In this document: positions 5,303-5,392 of the stretch, in pieces | How the letters are laid out: every line of letters starts with the position of its first letter | How positions within the stretch are numbered: the stretch's first letter is position 1 | DNA from: Pelotomaculum sp. | Lineage (GTDB): Bacteria > Bacillota > Desulfotomaculia > Desulfotomaculales > Pelotomaculaceae | Length of the DNA stretch: 5,392 bases | Assembly (NCBI GenBank): GCA_003489345.1 | Contig: DNIT01000028.1 | Location: forward strand, 11,043-16,434 | Reading direction: 5' to 3' | Program-made: the position numbers and the translations under genes | The notes under the pieces: generated by a model | What the model was told of the DNA's origin: nothing | Database searches by the model: none | Seen by the model: only the letters and a program-made list of their open reading frames with translations

Positions 5303-5392
5303 ATGGACATAATGTATGGTTGGTACAAACGGGAATTGATTTATGGTAACCGTTTCAGGACAAGGGTTGAAGCCCGCCATGCGGGATTGGTG
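5303..5392 (+). CDS. Possible 5' end of a gene running off the window
   Basis: From ATG 5303 the frame stays open for 30 codons to the window edge, starting MDIMYGWYKRELIYGN, with a basic and aromatic composition and no recognisable motif. There is no good ribosome binding site upstream. The opposite strand is also open from the edge back to a stop at 5246 (48 codons, starting HQSRMAGFNP), so the coding strand cannot be decided from the window. A rightward promoter candidate at 5250-5280 mildly favours the + strand. Confidence 0.2.
   Translation, partial: MDIMYGWYKRELIYGNRFRTRVEARHAGLV

Noticed and set aside
5373..5385. Hairpin at the right edge as an insertion-sequence end or riboswitch element
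   Set aside because: The stem is only 5 bp, there is no paired end, target duplication or transposase in view, and no known riboswitch core was recognised.

Overview
The window looks like part of a surface-polysaccharide (O-antigen or capsule type) sugar-biosynthesis locus. The host is probably a low-to-mid-GC, Gram-positive-type bacterium: Shine-Dalgarno sequences are strong (AGGAGG and close variants), one start is TTG with a GGGG-type site, and genes are bounded by clear intrinsic terminators. A clostridial or Peptococcaceae-like Firmicute would fit, but this is inference from style and no taxonomic marker is present.

Left part (1-2970), all on the + strand. The window opens inside rfbF (glucose-1-phosphate cytidylyltransferase, about 31 N-terminal residues cut off). 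Next is rfbH (CDP-4-keto-6-deoxyglucose 3-dehydrase, E1), with all catalytic and iron-sulfur ligands present and an unusual extra N-terminal domain of about 83 residues. Third is a left-handed beta-helix acetyltransferase, ending at a likely terminator. Together RfbF and RfbH point to a CDP-linked 3-deoxy or 3,6-dideoxy sugar. RfbG, which acts between them, is not in the window. The acetyltransferase probably O- or N-acetylates a sugar of the glycan.

Middle (2971-3458). This is a stand-alone 50-codon gene for a very hydrophobic, proline-rich peptide. It has a consensus ribosome binding site and a 15-bp perfect terminator hairpin just downstream. It is the least explained object in the window.

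Right part (3459-5392). A 436-residue FAD-dependent oxidoreductase related to the UDP-galactopyranose mutase / HemY-like amine-oxidase superfamily is followed by a strong hairpin. That hairpin also serves the convergent minus-strand gene, an unrecognised 108-residue cysteine-motif protein with a TTG start. The last ~190 bases are AT-rich with A/T tracts and promoter-like elements, and end with open frames running off the window on both strands.

Base composition alternates sharply between genes (rfbF and acetyltransferase AT-rich, rfbH body and oxidoreductase GC-rich), which suggests the cluster was assembled from pieces of different origin. No tRNA, rRNA, CRISPR array or insertion sequence was seen.
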